DNA of 64,000 nucleotides from Paracoccus pantotrophus (GTDB taxonomy: Bacteria; Pseudomonadota; Alphaproteobacteria; Rhodobacterales; Rhodobacteraceae), in assembly GCF_008824185.1 (NCBI RefSeq), contig NZ_CP044426.1, positions 752,501 to 816,500 on the forward strand, written 5' to 3'. The stretch's first letter is position 1, and each line of letters starts with the position of its first letter. Shown piece by piece: positions 63,848 to 64,000 of this stretch. The notes beneath the pieces were generated by a model that ran no database searches, was not told where the DNA came from, and saw nothing but the letters and a program-made list of their open reading frames with translations. Made by a program: the position numbers and the translations under genes.

Positions 63848-64000
63848 TGACCGTAATGCGCAAGAATCCGTTTCTGGCAGCGATTCGTAGTGGTCAACCG
63901 CAGATCGGCCTGTGGATTACGCTTTGCTCGGGGCTGGCGGCCGAGATCGTCGCGGGGGCGGATTTCGACTGGGTGCTGCTGGATACCGAGCATTCCCCAA
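63847..64000 (+). CDS. HpcH/HpaI-family aldolase, 5' part (cut by window end)
   Basis: The first 51 residues from ATG 63847. NPFLAAIRSGQPQIGLWITL and the stretch AEIVAGADFDWVLLDTEHSP are the N-terminal barrel strand and metal-site Glu of class II 2-keto-3-deoxy acid aldolases such as HpaI. It cleaves a 4-hydroxy-2-oxo acid to pyruvate and an aldehyde. The rest lies beyond 64000. Translational coupling to hyuB ties the aldolase to the HyuAB product. Confidence 0.88.
   Translation, partial: MTVMRKNPFLAAIRSGQPQIGLWITLCSGLAAEIVAGADFDWVLLDTEHSP

Overview
The window looks like chromosome of a high-GC alphaproteobacterium of the Rhodobacteraceae, most like Paracoccus. The reasons are the 3' end of an rrn operon closing with 5S rRNA and an initiator tRNA (23S-5S-tRNA-fMet), an RpoE-ChrR photooxidative-stress locus, and a dense set of TRAP and TTT carboxylate transporters. 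The genus is an inference; no database was consulted.

Layout. 1-2157: end of 23S rRNA, 5S rRNA, tRNA-fMet and a terminator. 2276-9072: an accessory block with a 1250-residue RecD-like helicase carrying a putative PD-(D/E)XK nuclease domain, an XRE/S24 repressor, an unrecognised protein, an AlpA-like mini-protein, a RIME-like palindromic element and an intact IS5-family (IS427-type) insertion sequence flanked by CTAG. 9168-17865: a singlet-oxygen/RpoE stress regulon. rpoE-chrR-SDR reads rightward; a tightly coupled five-gene operon (FAD oxidoreductase, DUF1365, CFA-type methyltransferase, photolyase, TspO-like) reads leftward; DUF2177 and a fasciclin protein sit at the flanks. Four sites match TGATC(C/T)-N18-TA, the expected RpoE promoter form.

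18000-30640: gene debris, then LysR-controlled carboxylate units: D-2-hydroxyacid dehydrogenase, RraA-like aldolase, a TctCBA importer, a Tat-exported amidohydrolase, a YdiJ-like FAD/FeS dehydrogenase, and a LysR regulator with two HTH domains. 30610-39865: a TRAP importer, a 6PGDH-like dehydrogenase and an apparent tannin/gallate operon (galB, a VOC-type extradiol dioxygenase, a galC-like aldolase, a tannase-family esterase, galD). 40473-44557: a second TTT importer with an AbrB-like permease. 44884-45807: a graveyard of truncated genes (NYN/LabA, IS66, XRE, IS5).

45844-58143: a sugar-acid supercluster. One arm has IclR, SDR, FAH-family hydrolase, L-fuconate-type dehydratase and a TRAP importer (non-phosphorylative 2-keto-3-deoxy-acid route). 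The other has a FadR-type regulator, KDG kinase, an L-galactonate-5-dehydrogenase-like ADH, tagaturonate reductase and altronate dehydratase (L-galactonate to KDPG). 58392-58909 is a broken IS5-family transposase. 59029-64000 holds a LysR regulator, hydantoinase/oxoprolinase-type HyuA and HyuB, and the start of an HpcH/HpaI aldolase cut by the window edge.

Overall this is a catabolic region for plant- or algal-derived acids next to an rRNA operon, with a stress regulon and a possible defence gene at its left side.
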